In this document: positions 15,302-22,735 of the stretch, one piece after another | How the letters are laid out: each line of letters begins with the position of its first letter | How positions within the stretch are numbered: the stretch's first letter is position 1 | NCBI GenBank assembly: GCA_036557285.1 | Contig: DATBHW010000041.1 | Location: 16,918 to 80,917 of the forward strand | Direction of reading: 5' to 3' | From: Ktedonobacterales bacterium | GTDB taxonomy: Bacteria; Chloroflexota; Ktedonobacteria; Ktedonobacterales; DATBGS01 | Length of the DNA: 64,000 bases | The notes under the pieces: model-generated | What the model saw: the letters and a program-made list of their open reading frames with translations, nothing else | Told to the model about the DNA's origin: nothing | The model's database searches: none | Position numbers and translations under genes: made by a program

Positions 15302-16063
15302 ATGACGGAAGAACCCAATCAATCCAGCGCGATCTTCACCATCCAGCGGCACATTACCTGTTTTGCGCATCGGGGCGCTTCTGGCCGTTCACCCGAAAAC
15401 ACGCTCCTGGCCTTTCGCTATGCCTTTGAGCTTGGGGCCGACGCTATCGAATGCGACGTGCAACTGAGCGCCGATGGCGCGCCGGTCATCATCCACGATT
15501 CCACCGTGGACCGCACGACTAACGGCAGTGGCGTGGTGGATCAGCTTTCGCTGGAGGAGCTGCGCCGACTGGACGCCGGAGCCGGTGAACAGATTCCTGA
15601 GCTGCGCGAGACGCTTGCGCTGTGCCGTGAAAAGGGCAAGCTGGTCAACCTGGAGATCAAAGCCGATAGGCTGGAGCAGGCGCAGCGTATTGCTCAGGTC
15701 GTTGGCGCGGCGCTGGAAAGCGGGGGGTATGAGGAACTGGCGCTGGTCTCCTCCTTCTGGCTGCCCGCCCTGACCGGCCTGAAAAGCGCCCATCCACAGA
15801 TTCACACCGCTACGCTGCACAGCGGGACGCGCTGGCGTCTGATGAACATGATTACCGCCGCGCGCGCCACAGGCGCCGACGCTATCCATCCCGACACGCG
15901 CCTCACCTCGCGCGCGCTGGTGGAAAACGCGCACACCGCCGGTCTTCAAATCAATGTCTGGACTGTCGATCAGCCCAGGCGTATGCAGCGCCTGGCCTCC
16001 TGGGGCGTTGATGGCATTATGACCAATTACCCGGAACGCATGCCGAAACCCGCTGGCGGTTGA
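15302..16063 (+). CDS. Glycerophosphodiester phosphodiesterase
   Basis: 253 residues. The family motifs are clear: CFAHRGASGRSPENT (catalytic His and Glu), ADAIECDVQLSADG with the metal-binding E-x-D, VIIHDSTVDRTT, NLEIK, and the C-terminal NVWTVDQP and GVDGIMTNYPE. It cleaves glycerophosphodiesters to glycerol-3-phosphate and an alcohol. There is no signal peptide, so it is cytoplasmic (UgpQ-like). Start: the ATG preceded by GGGAGATTCT was chosen over one four codons earlier that has no ribosome site. A TATACT at 15268 could be its -10. Confidence 0.95.
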   Translation: MTEEPNQSSAIFTIQRHITCFAHRGASGRSPENTLLAFRYAFELGADAIECDVQLSADGAPVIIHDSTVDRTTNGSGVVDQLSLEELRRLDAGAGEQIPELRETLALCREKGKLVNLEIKADRLEQAQRIAQVVGAALESGGYEELALVSSFWLPALTGLKSAHPQIHTATLHSGTRWRLMNMITAARATGADAIHPDTRLTSRALVENAHTAGLQINVWTVDQPRRMQRLASWGVDGIMTNYPERMPKPAGG

Positions 16064-16064
16064 A

Positions 16065-16191
16065 GGTTCCACCACCTATCGGGCGGCGCCACTTGTAGCG
16101 CCGCCTTCCAGGCGGCCAGCGTTGAGCCGCCAAGATGGCGGCGCTACAAGTACTATGCCTCGCTTGCAACACCTCATTTTTTGGCGGAACT
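16065..16191 (-). mobile_element. GGTTC-ended MITE-like element, copy 3 (about 127 bp)
   Basis: Ends GGTTCCACCACCTATCGG and TTGGCGGAACT, in the opposite orientation to copies 1 and 2. One hairpin unit (ACTTGTAGCGCCGCC / GGCGGCGCTACAAGT) and the conserved core GCCTCGCTTGCAACACCTCA. No target duplication is visible, so the copy is older or recombined. The start codon of tatA is 107 bp on, with its -35 about 19 bp after the element. Confidence 0.8.
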
Positions 16192-16209
16192 CGGGTCAGA
16201 GACCCAACT

Positions 16210-16237
16210 TTGCTTCTGCGCTAAAATGCCGTACAAT
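16210..16237 (+). promoter_or_regulatory. Sigma70-type promoter of tatA-HAD unit
   Basis: TTGCTT at 16210-16215, 16-bp spacer, TACAAT at 16232-16237; 19 bp after a mobile element end. Confidence 0.6.
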
Positions 16238-16297
16238 ACAGAAGGAAAAGAGAGCCTTGCGCCGGGCGCACTGCTCTTTGAGAAAGCGAGCAAGATC

Positions 16298-16510
16298 ATG
16301 GGGTTTCACGCGTGGGATCTGCTGATCGTCCTGCTGATCGTTCTCTTAATCTTTGGGGCGCGCCGTCTGCCCGAACTCGGCTCGTCGCTGGGCCAGAGCT
16401 ACAAGATGCTTCAGAAGGGTCTCAATGGCTCTCATCAGCCGGGCGCGGATGGCGACCAGGAGAACGACCAGAACAAGCAGGCAGAAACACGAAGAGAGAG
16501 CGAACGTTAG
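16298..16510 (+). CDS. tatA: Twin-arginine translocase subunit TatA
   Basis: 70 residues: a short N-terminal hydrophobic helix (WDLLIVLLIVLLIFG), the hinge ARRLPELGSSLG with the conserved Phe-Gly before it, an amphipathic helix and a polar tail. This is the TatA/E pattern; the protein oligomerises to let folded proteins with RR signal peptides cross the membrane. The start was set at ATG 16298 because the longer upstream frame would bury the helix behind 39 unrelated residues. tatC is not in the window. The glycoside hydrolase at 40885 has a twin-arginine-like leader and is a possible substrate. The HAD phosphatase follows 7 bp later. Confidence 0.92.
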   Translation: MGFHAWDLLIVLLIVLLIFGARRLPELGSSLGQSYKMLQKGLNGSHQPGADGDQENDQNKQAETRRESER

Positions 16511-16517
16511 AGCGTTG

Positions 16518-17324
16518 ATGAAAACATATCAGAACTACTTCTTTGATCTCGATGGCGTCATCTATCGAGGGAACGAGCGCCTGCCAGGCGCGCGCGAATT
16601 CATCGAATGGATCGAAGCCACCGGGCGCACGTATCTGTACCTTTCCAACAACTCGATGTCCACCCCCGCCCAGGTAGCAGCCCGACTCGAAGCGATTGGT
16701 ATGCCCGCGCCGCTGGAGCGCGTGGTGACGGCTGGTTCAGCCGCCGCTGCTTACCTGGGCCACACGTATCCCGGCGCGCGCGCCTTTGTGCTGGGGCTGC
16801 CGCCGCTGGCTCAGATGGTCGCCGCCGCCGGATTACATCCTCTTTCAGAAGCAGAAGGCGCGCAGGCGGAGGTGGTGCTGGTCGGGCTAGACCGCAAGCT
16901 GACCTATGCCCGCCTGAGTGTCGCTGTTCAGGCGGTACTCAACGGCGCGGCGTTTGTCACGGTCAATCGTGACCCGCTGCTGCCCGTAGAAGACAAGCTG
17001 GAGCCAGGCGCAGGCTCCATCGCCGCAGCACTGGAGGCCAGCACCGGCGTCAGCCCCTACATCGTCGGGAAACCAGAGCCAGGCATCATTCTGGAGGCGC
17101 TGCGTCTGATCGGCGGGCGCGCTGAAGAGACGGTGATGATTGGCGACGGCATTACGCTGGACATTCCGGCGGGCCACAACGCTGGCCTGGATACGATCCT
17201 CTTGCTCAGCGGGATTACGCCCAGGGCGCAGTTAGCTGCGGCGGCCATCCAACCTGATGCCGTCTATGAAGACCTGGCCCATCTGCTGGCCGAGACAGCA
17301 GAGGTCAGGCCAGAGCATCGCTAA
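16518..17324 (+). CDS. HAD-superfamily sugar/nucleotide phosphatase, NagD type
   Basis: 268 residues. Motif I FFDLDGVIYRG (nucleophile Asp and acid/base Asp), motif II LSNNSM, a C2 cap domain in the middle, motif III GKPEPGII with the Lys, motif IV MIGDGITLDIPAGHNAG. This is the NagD/4-nitrophenylphosphatase/phosphoglycolate phosphatase branch (HAD-IIA). Phosphoglycolate or sugar phosphates are typical substrates; which one cannot be told. It begins eight bases after the tatA stop and is probably co-transcribed with it. Longer upstream frames overlap tatA and were not used. Confidence 0.93.
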   Translation: MKTYQNYFFDLDGVIYRGNERLPGAREFIEWIEATGRTYLYLSNNSMSTPAQVAARLEAIGMPAPLERVVTAGSAAAAYLGHTYPGARAFVLGLPPLAQMVAAAGLHPLSEAEGAQAEVVLVGLDRKLTYARLSVAVQAVLNGAAFVTVNRDPLLPVEDKLEPGAGSIAAALEASTGVSPYIVGKPEPGIILEALRLIGGRAEETVMIGDGITLDIPAGHNAGLDTILLLSGITPRAQLAAAAIQPDAVYEDLAHLLAETAEVRPEHR

Positions 17325-17334
17325 CACCGCCAGC

Positions 17335-17829
17335 CTAGTCCTGTGGCGTTCGATCACGATATTGCGCGGGCAGCGCCTCGCTTGTAAACCCTTCGTTAAA
17401 GACGCCGCGCCTGTAGAGATAGCGCGCAAAGTCCAGGCGGCGCGCCGGGTCGGCTTGAGAGGGCTGAGGCTCGCCAGAGACCTCCGCCGGGAGAGAGACA
17501 TCGGCTGCCCCCGCCGACGGCGGAGCGGGCAGCGCCAGGAGAGGAGCGGCAGGAGCTTCAGGCGCTGGAGGGGGAGGTAACAGAAGAGGCTGCGGTGGCG
17601 CGGATGGCTCATGAGTCGCTGGCGGCGCTTCGTGCAAGGTAGAGCAAAGTGGATTCGTCTCGACCTTCTTCCGCCTGACAGCGTTCTCATCAGGGAACAC
17701 AAAACGGTCGGTCCTGGGGGGCATGGTCATGCGGGCCTGCATCTGAATCCTGGGAGGGCGGTGTCCCTTCCGCCAGGGTAACGCATCCAGCAGACGTGCC
17801 ACCCACCCCCTGAACTGCTGCATGTTCAT
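17335..17829 (-). CDS. Proline-rich hypothetical protein
   Basis: 164 residues from ATG 17829. N-terminal basic, amphipathic part (MNMQQFRGWVARLLDALPWR), a central Pro/Ala-rich low-complexity linker (QPLLLPPPPAPEAPAAPLL) and a short charged C-terminal motif (RRLDFARYLYRRGVFNEGFT) that could be a binding or targeting element. No signal peptide or known domain. The ribosome site is weak. It converges on the HAD gene with 10 bp between stops. The conserved-looking tail supports a real gene, with moderate certainty. Confidence 0.5.
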   Translation of the reverse strand: MNMQQFRGWVARLLDALPWRKGHRPPRIQMQARMTMPPRTDRFVFPDENAVRRKKVETNPLCSTLHEAPPATHEPSAPPQPLLLPPPPAPEAPAAPLLALPAPPSAGAADVSLPAEVSGEPQPSQADPARRLDFARYLYRRGVFNEGFTSEALPAQYRDRTPQD

Positions 17830-18029
17830 AGAAATACCCAAGCTCTTTCCCTGGTCCGTCGCGCTCTAAGAGGTTGCACTAGAGAGGACGCCTACAGGCA
17901 GTGCTGATTGCTGTGGGATGTATGGGTATCCTAGCACAACCTGCTGTGGGCGTCAAATCTGAAGCTTTCTCCCAGGGTTTGGTCGTCTCATCAGATACTA
18001 CGGGACAGGGAACAAATCCTTCAGCCATC

Positions 18030-18207
18030 GGTTCTACCAACTATCAGGGGAGCGCCACTTGTAGCGCCGCCTTCCAGGCGGCCAACGATTCGCCAGGGCG
18101 AACGCTGGCCCCCAGGCCAGCGTACCGGCGGGCCAGCGTTGAGCCGCCAAGATGGCGGCGCTACAAGTACCATGCCTCGCTTGCCAACACCTCATGTGTA
18201 GTGGAAC
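18030..18207 (-). mobile_element. GGTTC-ended MITE-like element, copy 4 (178 bp)
   Basis: Ends GGTTCTACCAACTATCAGG and GTGTAGTGGAAC. Interior: hairpin units and the linker CCAGGCCAGCGTACCGGCGG; conserved core GCCTCGCTTGCCAACACCTC near the right end. Flanks TCAGCCATC (18021-18029) and TCAGCCCCT (18208-18216) share the first six bases, a possible decayed 9-bp duplication. It ends 17 bp before the -35 of the rplU promoter. The rest of 17830-18029 shows no gene. Confidence 0.8.
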
Positions 18208-18224
18208 TCAGCCCCTCAAGTCGC

Positions 18225-18254
18225 TTGACAGGGGCGCGGCCTTGATGCTATGCT
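18225..18254 (+). promoter_or_regulatory. Sigma70-type promoter of rplU-rpmA
   Basis: Consensus TTGACA at 18225-18230, 18-bp spacer, TATGCT at 18249-18254 preceded by TGC (extended -10). The leader is about 100 nt. I did not find a clear ribosomal-protein leader fold. Confidence 0.7.
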
Positions 18255-18363
18255 ATGAAGGCTACTTTTTAGACATGCTGATCTCTATCTTTCTATCGTT
18301 GCGCCCGCGCAGGCGCTCGTTCCACGATGACCGGAGAGGCGCGGGAAGGGAGTTTCTAGCGAC

Positions 18364-18915
18364 ATGTTTGCAGTGGTTGAAACCGGGGGCAAGCAATATA
18401 AAGTCAGCCCCGGACAAACCGTCGAGGTGGAAAAGCTGCCCGCCGAACCGGGAGATACCGTCGAACTTGGTCGAGTGCTGCTCATCTCTACTGACGACGA
18501 AACCTTTGTTGGCGCGCCTCTGGTGGAGGACGCCAAGGTGGTTGCCCGGGTCGCGCCAGAACGACGCGGCCCCAAGATTATCGTCTTTCGCTACAAGTCG
18601 AAGGCGCGCTATCGCCGTAAGACCGGCCACCGCCAGGACTATTCGGTCCTGACTATCGAGGACATCTGGGCCAACGGCGCCAGCCTGCTCCCCATTGTGG
18701 AAGAGGCCGAGGCTGAGCCAGAGGAAGAAGAAACTGTTACCGCAGCTGAAGAAGAGGATGTGACGGAGGCGAAGGCGGAGACCGAGGAGACCGCCGTCTC
18801 TGAGGCGGAGGTTGTCGAGGTTGAGGAAGCCGATGCCGCGCCGCCTGCCGCGCCCGAAAAACCCAGGCGTGGCCGCCGCCGGACGCCCAAAGCAGATGCA
18901 GAGAAAGAGGAGTAA
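18364..18915 (+). CDS. rplU: 50S ribosomal protein L21 with long acidic tail
   Basis: The first 103 residues are canonical L21 ([54 protein letters not shown]). The protein continues for 80 more residues: a Glu/Ala-rich region of about 55 residues and a basic end ([12 protein letters not shown]). Usual length is about 100-105. GGGAAGGGAG precedes the ATG. It binds 23S rRNA in the large subunit. rpmA starts 5 bp after its stop. No obgE follows in this window. Confidence 0.97.
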   Translation: MFAVVETGGKQYKVSPGQTVEVEKLPAEPGDTVELGRVLLISTDDETFVGAPLVEDAKVVARVAPERRGPKIIVFRYKSKARYRRKTGHRQDYSVLTIEDIWANGASLLPIVEEAEAEPEEEETVTAAEEEDVTEAKAETEETAVSEAEVVEVEEADAAPPAAPEKPRRGRRRTPKADAEKEE

Positions 18916-18920
18916 ACCAC

Positions 18921-19214
18921 ATGGCCCATAAAAAAGGTGTTGGCAGTTCGCGCAATGGCCGCGACAGCAACGCGCAGCGTCTGGGCGTCAAGCGTTTTGA
19001 CGGCCAGGTCGTGCGCGCGGGCAGCATCATCATTCGCCAGCGCGGCACGCGCATCAATCCTGGCCGCAATGTCGGCACAGGGCGCGACTATACCCTTTTC
19101 GCGCTGATTGACGGAACGGTCAAGTTCGAGCATGATTCGCGCACCAAAAAGCGCGTCAGCGTCTATCCCGTTCCCGCAGCGACGGCTGCCGAGGTCGAAG
19201 TCATCGCTATGTAG
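18921..19214 (+). CDS. rpmA: 50S ribosomal protein L27
   Basis: 97 residues with the L27 signature [20 protein letters not shown] and [20 protein letters not shown]. The N-terminus starts directly MAHKK, without the cleavable extension of Firmicutes. L27 reaches the peptidyl transferase centre. The ribosome binding site (AAAGAGGAGT) lies within the end of rplU. Confidence 0.98.
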   Translation: MAHKKGVGSSRNGRDSNAQRLGVKRFDGQVVRAGSIIIRQRGTRINPGRNVGTGRDYTLFALIDGTVKFEHDSRTKKRVSVYPVPAATAAEVEVIAM

Positions 19215-19259
19215 CAGCAGCTTCCGACGACGCTGCTCGCCAAACGCGCCGATACTCAC

Positions 19260-19291
19260 AGGGCCAGGAACCCGCGCGGGTTCCTGGCCCT
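19260..19291. terminator. Terminator-type hairpin after rpmA
   Basis: AGGGCCAGGAACCC-GCGC-GGGTTCCTGGCCCT, a perfect 14-bp stem 45 bp after the rpmA stop, followed by CTTGTGTGGTTT. A close relative stands after the gene at 21008-22354. Confidence 0.65.
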
Positions 19292-19336
19292 CTTGTGTGG
19301 TTTGGGGCGGGCTAACGCCAGGGCTTTGGCATGCCA
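19284..19336 (-). pseudogene. Remnant of a paralogue C-terminus and its 3' flank
   Basis: 53 bp here match 20980-21032 with one mismatch. The match includes the coding end of the surface protein at 21008-22354 (GMPKPWR plus stop, at 19312-19335 here) and the start of its terminator. It lies downstream of the paralogous gene 19467-20750, cut off from it by the 127-bp element, in another frame. It suggests the two genes arose by duplication with their 3' flank. Confidence 0.6.
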
Positions 19337-19343
19337 GCATCCC

Positions 19344-19470
19344 CTAGAACGTCGGTCAAGTAATCTCCGGCGCCGCGTGCCTGGCGAGTAAACTCGCGGC
19401 TAAAGGCTACGCCACAAAGCCCGCCTGCGCGGGCTAAAACGAAAACACGACTTCTTGACCGATGTTCTAG
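19344..19470. mobile_element. CTAG-ended 127-bp element, copy 1
   Basis: Starts CTAGAACGTCGGTCAAG and ends CTTGACCGATGTTCTAG, 17-bp inverted ends with one mismatch. Nearly identical (2 differences seen) to 38283-38409. No coding capacity. The right CTAG supplies the TAG stop of the surface protein at 19467-20750. CTAG may itself be the duplicated target. Confidence 0.85.
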
Positions 19471-20750
19471 TCCTGGTCTTCCGGGCCAGAGAGCCTCGAT
19501 GACACGCTGTAACTCTCGGCGTTCATTTCGGAATAGGACTCCATTTCATCGAATTCCCGACGGCGCATATCACCCCTGCCGCCATAGGGAGGGCCATCTC
19601 TTCCTGGTATTTCTGCCGTTCCTGGTATCTGACGACGCAAGCGCAGGAAGAACCACGCCACCACGACCGCCGAAATCAGCCAGACGGCGCTCATCGCGGC
19701 CAGCAGCAGGAGCAGCACCAGATTGCCGGAGGAGCTATCGGAGGAACTCCTGGGGGCGCTGCCGACACCGACGCCAGTGGGGGCAGCGGCTGCCGTTGGA
19801 GTCGTGACAGCCGTTGGGGCTGGTGTGCTGGCTGGCGTCAGGGCCGACGGCGCAACTACCGTAAACTTGATCGGCACAGAGTATCCAGCGCCGAGCGTGC
19901 CACTATTACCAGTAGTGGGATTATTCGGATCGATATTCTGGGCAGTCACGTAGAGCGTGGTGTCAATCGGGGCGTCTGAAGGCACTCGCGCTGAAACGCT
20001 GAAGGAGCCATCGGACCCGGATGTGGCTCGCGTCTTCGTGTAAAATGGTGGATTACAGGAAGCGCAGGGATCATTACAGCCAGCGCAGGGCGCAACGAGC
20101 ACCTGCACCTGGATGCCACCCGGCAGCCAGTTATGCCCGGTGACGGTGATCGTGCTGCCAGGGGCAGCCTGCGAAACCGCGATATTCACCGAGGGTGGGT
20201 TGGCAGAAAGCACCGTGAACTTACTGACCCCCGCCGATGTCAGTTCCCCTTGCTTCCCGCAGACCCAGTACGAATGGCCCCTGGTCCCGGCGTCAATAGG
20301 CCAGGGAAAGCTGGTAGTAAAACTGCCATTGCCATCCGGCAGGTACGTTGAATAAATGAATGGAAGCTCGATCTGCTGCGCGCCATTCCGGCAGGCCGAC
20401 CCCGGATGGCCCGCTGTGTCATGCTGCGCATCAGCCAGCGAAACCGTCACAGGAAGTTCATTTACTGTCCCATCTGGCGGCGTCCATCCCGACGCCTTCA
20501 AGAAAACGTCTGTGCCTACCGGCCCCTCGGCGAATCCATTATTTTGCCCGGTGTAGATCGGCGCGGTGAAAACGATCCTGGGGCTGCTCGCTGCGCGCGC
20601 GTGTCCAGGCACAGCCACTGCGCCAAACGTCAGCAGGGACAGGGCGCTGAGCAAGGCCAGGGCCACTTGACGTGGCAGCGATGAACGGTCAGCGCCACGT
20701 TCAGCAGCGCCCAACGCGCGCAAAGATGAGCGCCGCATATCTGTGTTCAT
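19467..20750 (-). CDS. Surface-anchored Ig-like protein, paralogue A
   Basis: 427 residues. GAGGAGCCATTTCC precedes the ATG. A twin-basic leader and hydrophobic signal segment (VALALLSALSLLTFGAVAV, cut probably after HARAA) are followed by two beta domains (IVFTAPIYTGQNNGFAEGPV; APGSTITVTGHNWLPGGIQV, an IPT/Ig-like pattern). A CxxC-type cluster (CAGCNDPCASC), a Thr/Pro/Ala stalk, one membrane helix (LLLLLAAMSAVWLISAVVVA) and a polar cytoplasmic tail complete it. It is probably displayed on the cell surface. The final codon and stop come from a mobile element end. Two CRP-type sites lie 142-177 bp upstream of the start. It shares its whole layout with 21008-22354. Confidence 0.85.
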   Translation of the reverse strand: MNTDMRRSSLRALGAAERGADRSSLPRQVALALLSALSLLTFGAVAVPGHARAASSPRIVFTAPIYTGQNNGFAEGPVGTDVFLKASGWTPPDGTVNELPVTVSLADAQHDTAGHPGSACRNGAQQIELPFIYSTYLPDGNGSFTTSFPWPIDAGTRGHSYWVCGKQGELTSAGVSKFTVLSANPPSVNIAVSQAAPGSTITVTGHNWLPGGIQVQVLVAPCAGCNDPCASCNPPFYTKTRATSGSDGSFSVSARVPSDAPIDTTLYVTAQNIDPNNPTTGNSGTLGAGYSVPIKFTVVAPSALTPASTPAPTAVTTPTAAAAPTGVGVGSAPRSSSDSSSGNLVLLLLLAAMSAVWLISAVVVAWFFLRLRRQIPGTAEIPGRDGPPYGGRGDMRRREFDEMESYSEMNAESYSVSSRLSGPEDQD

Positions 20751-20891
20751 GGAAATGGCTCCTCACAGACTGAAGAATGATTTCAACGCACCGAACGAGG
20801 ATGAACAGCCTGGCCGCTCTCCTGAAAGAGAGCTTCGCACAAAGAAGAGCACCGTCGGTTAATAGACTATCACTAGAATATATGGAAAAGC

Positions 20892-20907
20892 TGTGAGGTT
20901 CCTCACA
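20892..20907. promoter_or_regulatory. CRP/FNR-family-type site 1 for paralogue A
   Basis: TGTGAGGTTCCTCACA matches the TGTGA-N6-TCACA consensus of CRP exactly. Its inner edge is 142 bp from the ATG, the same distance as the site upstream of paralogue B. Confidence 0.65.
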
Positions 20908-20911
20908 CTTT

Positions 20912-20927
20912 TGTGAGGAACTTCACA
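20912..20927. promoter_or_regulatory. CRP/FNR-family-type site 2 for paralogue A
   Basis: TGTGAGGAACTTCACA, again TGTGA-N6-TCACA, 20 bp (about two helical turns) from site 1, so two dimers could bind the same face. Confidence 0.65.
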
Positions 20928-20946
20928 TTCTGGGAGCGACATCTGA

Positions 20947-20996
20947 CCACACAGGAGGGCCAGGAACCTGCTCAGGCTCCTGGCCCTCCTGTGTGG
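20947..20996 (-). terminator. Long hairpin terminator after paralogue B
   Basis: CCACACAGGAGGGCCAGGA and TCCTGGCCCTCCTGTGTGG form a perfect 19-bp stem starting 12 bp after the stop of the gene at 21008-22354. It separates that gene from the promoter of paralogue A. Confidence 0.75.
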
Positions 20997-21007
20997 TTTG
21001 GGGCGGG

Positions 21008-22354
21008 CTAACGCCAGGGCTTTGGCATGCCAATCGTCGGTTCATCGCCCTCGCCATCTGACTCCCACTCCTGGGGATTCCCCTGCCAGCCGCCAGCATT
21101 CCCCCGGCCCGGTGGCCGGGCGGGCGGCTCGTCGTAATAGTCAGCGTTCGTATCGGCATACGAGGGGCCGCTGCGCGGTCCTCTCGCTCGTCGTGGACCG
21201 CTATAGCGCCCATATTCGCCGCCCGGCGGGCCATAGGGCGGGCTGCCATAGGGTGGTCCGCCAGCCCCTGCCGCTCCCGCCGCCGGACGACGCGAACGCA
21301 GGAACAACAAGACCGCCACTACCGCAGCAATCAGCAAGACCACACCCAGCGCCGCCAGCAAGACGACCAGCACCGTATCGCTGGAGGACCCATTGGTATT
21401 GCCGCCATTGCCCTCGCCATTGGCAGTACCGGGCGCCGTTGAGGTGGGCGTAGCGGTTGGCGTCGGCGTGCTGGTCGGCGTTGGCGTTGGGGTCGGCTGC
21501 GCCACCACCGTAAACCGGGTAGACATCGAGGTTCCGGTGCTGAGCGCGCCGCTGTTGTTGGGGTTAGCCTGGTCAATGCTTTGCGCGCTCACAAAAAGGG
21601 TGCTGCCAATGGGAGCGGCAGGCGGCACCTGCGCAGCGGCGCTGAAGGAGCCATTGGCATTCGAGTTGACGGTCACGCCTGAGATAATTTGCGAATCACA
21701 GGCGACACAAGGCGCAATAATGACACCAACCTGGATGCCCCCTGGCAGCCAGTTCTGCCCGGTGACGGTGATCGTGCTTCCTGGGAACGCCTGCGAAACG
21801 GTGATCTTCACGGCGGGCCGATTGGCCGAAAGCACGGTGAACTTATCAACCCCTGGCGCTGTCGTCCCCCCTTGTGTCCCACAAGCCCAGTACGAATGGC
21901 CCTTTGCCCCGGCGCCAGCGGGCCACTCGAAGATCGCGGTAAAACCGTCTGACGGATTGCCAGCGGTGCCTAGCGGCTGTGGCCCCAGGTTTGGAATGCT
22001 GACGGTTGGGCTGCCGTTCTGGCAGGCCGAGCCTGGCTGGCCCGATGTATCATGCCCTTCATCGGCCAGTGTCATGGTCACATCGCCGCCGCCTGCTGTC
22101 CATCCCGACCCCTGCACCGAGACATTCGTTCCTACCGGCCCCTCGGCGAACCCATTATTTTGCCCGGCGTAGATCGGCGCGGTGAACTTGATCTGCGGGC
22201 CACCGTCTGCTGCCCGCGCGCCATCTGGCACAGCTATTGCGCCAAATGCCAGCAGCGCCAGGGCGATGAGCGCCGCCAGCGCCAACTGACCCGGCAGCGC
22301 AGGCCAGGCAGCAGCAGCAGCGCGAAAAGACGCGCGCCGCCTGTATGATTTCAT
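21008..22354 (-). CDS. Surface-anchored Ig-like protein, paralogue B
   Basis: 448 residues from an ATG with AAGGAGAACGTTTC upstream; frames extending further lack such a site. Signal segment LALAALIALALLAFGAIAVP, cut probably after ARAA. Beta domains begin IKFTAPIYAGQNNGFAEGPV and FPGSTITVTGQNWLPGGIQV, close to paralogue A. A Thr/Pro stalk (PTPTPTPTSTPTPTATPTST), a membrane helix (VVLLAALGVVLLIAAVVAVL) and a long Gly/Pro/Arg/Tyr-rich tail ending GMPKPWR follow. Probably a surface or matrix-binding protein. A single CRP-type site lies 142 bp upstream of the start. Confidence 0.87.
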   Translation of the reverse strand: MKSYRRRASFRAAAAAWPALPGQLALAALIALALLAFGAIAVPDGARAADGGPQIKFTAPIYAGQNNGFAEGPVGTNVSVQGSGWTAGGGDVTMTLADEGHDTSGQPGSACQNGSPTVSIPNLGPQPLGTAGNPSDGFTAIFEWPAGAGAKGHSYWACGTQGGTTAPGVDKFTVLSANRPAVKITVSQAFPGSTITVTGQNWLPGGIQVGVIIAPCVACDSQIISGVTVNSNANGSFSAAAQVPPAAPIGSTLFVSAQSIDQANPNNSGALSTGTSMSTRFTVVAQPTPTPTPTSTPTPTATPTSTAPGTANGEGNGGNTNGSSSDTVLVVLLAALGVVLLIAAVVAVLLFLRSRRPAAGAAGAGGPPYGSPPYGPPGGEYGRYSGPRRARGPRSGPSYADTNADYYDEPPARPPGRGNAGGWQGNPQEWESDGEGDEPTIGMPKPWR

Positions 22355-22495
22355 GAAACGTTCTCCTTGTTGAAAAGAAAAAATGTAATGAAGACAGATT
22401 CCGGCCCGCTCATCACACAGTATAACGAACGAGGCAAGCCGCTTTATAGATGCAAGACGTAAGATCAGGCGATCAAGCAACAAAAGAGAGCAGAG

Positions 22496-22511
22496 TGTGA
22501 GCAAGCTCACA
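22496..22511. promoter_or_regulatory. CRP/FNR-family-type site for paralogue B
   Basis: TGTGAGCAAGCTCACA, a perfect palindrome and exact TGTGA-N6-TCACA match, 142 bp before the ATG of the gene at 21008-22354. It lies between divergent genes and could also affect the PP2C operon on the other side. Confidence 0.65.
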
Positions 22512-22605
22512 CCACAGGGCCAAACTCTCAGGTATCCTCTACGTAAAGAAGAGAGGAACAGGAATCGGCAAGAGGAAAGGGGCAGATTCAGGCGGGCAGA
22601 AAACG

Positions 22606-22635
22606 TTGCATCACTGTATCCTTAAATGGTATCAT
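22606..22635 (+). promoter_or_regulatory. Promoter of the phospho-signalling cluster
   Basis: TTGCAT at 22606-22611, 18-bp spacer, TATCAT at 22630-22635, 100 bp before the first PP2C gene. Confidence 0.55.
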
Positions 22636-22735
22636 GAAAGCCGCAGAAGCGAGTCACGCCCTGTAGCAGAGGCGGCCAGCGTCATCGAGCACACATCCAA
22701 TTCAAGATGTCATTCAGGAAGGAGGAGTCGCACCT

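Noticed and set aside
16056..16200. Target duplication for element copy 3
   Set aside because: Flanks GCGGTTGAA and CGGGTCAGA do not match; no duplication can be claimed.
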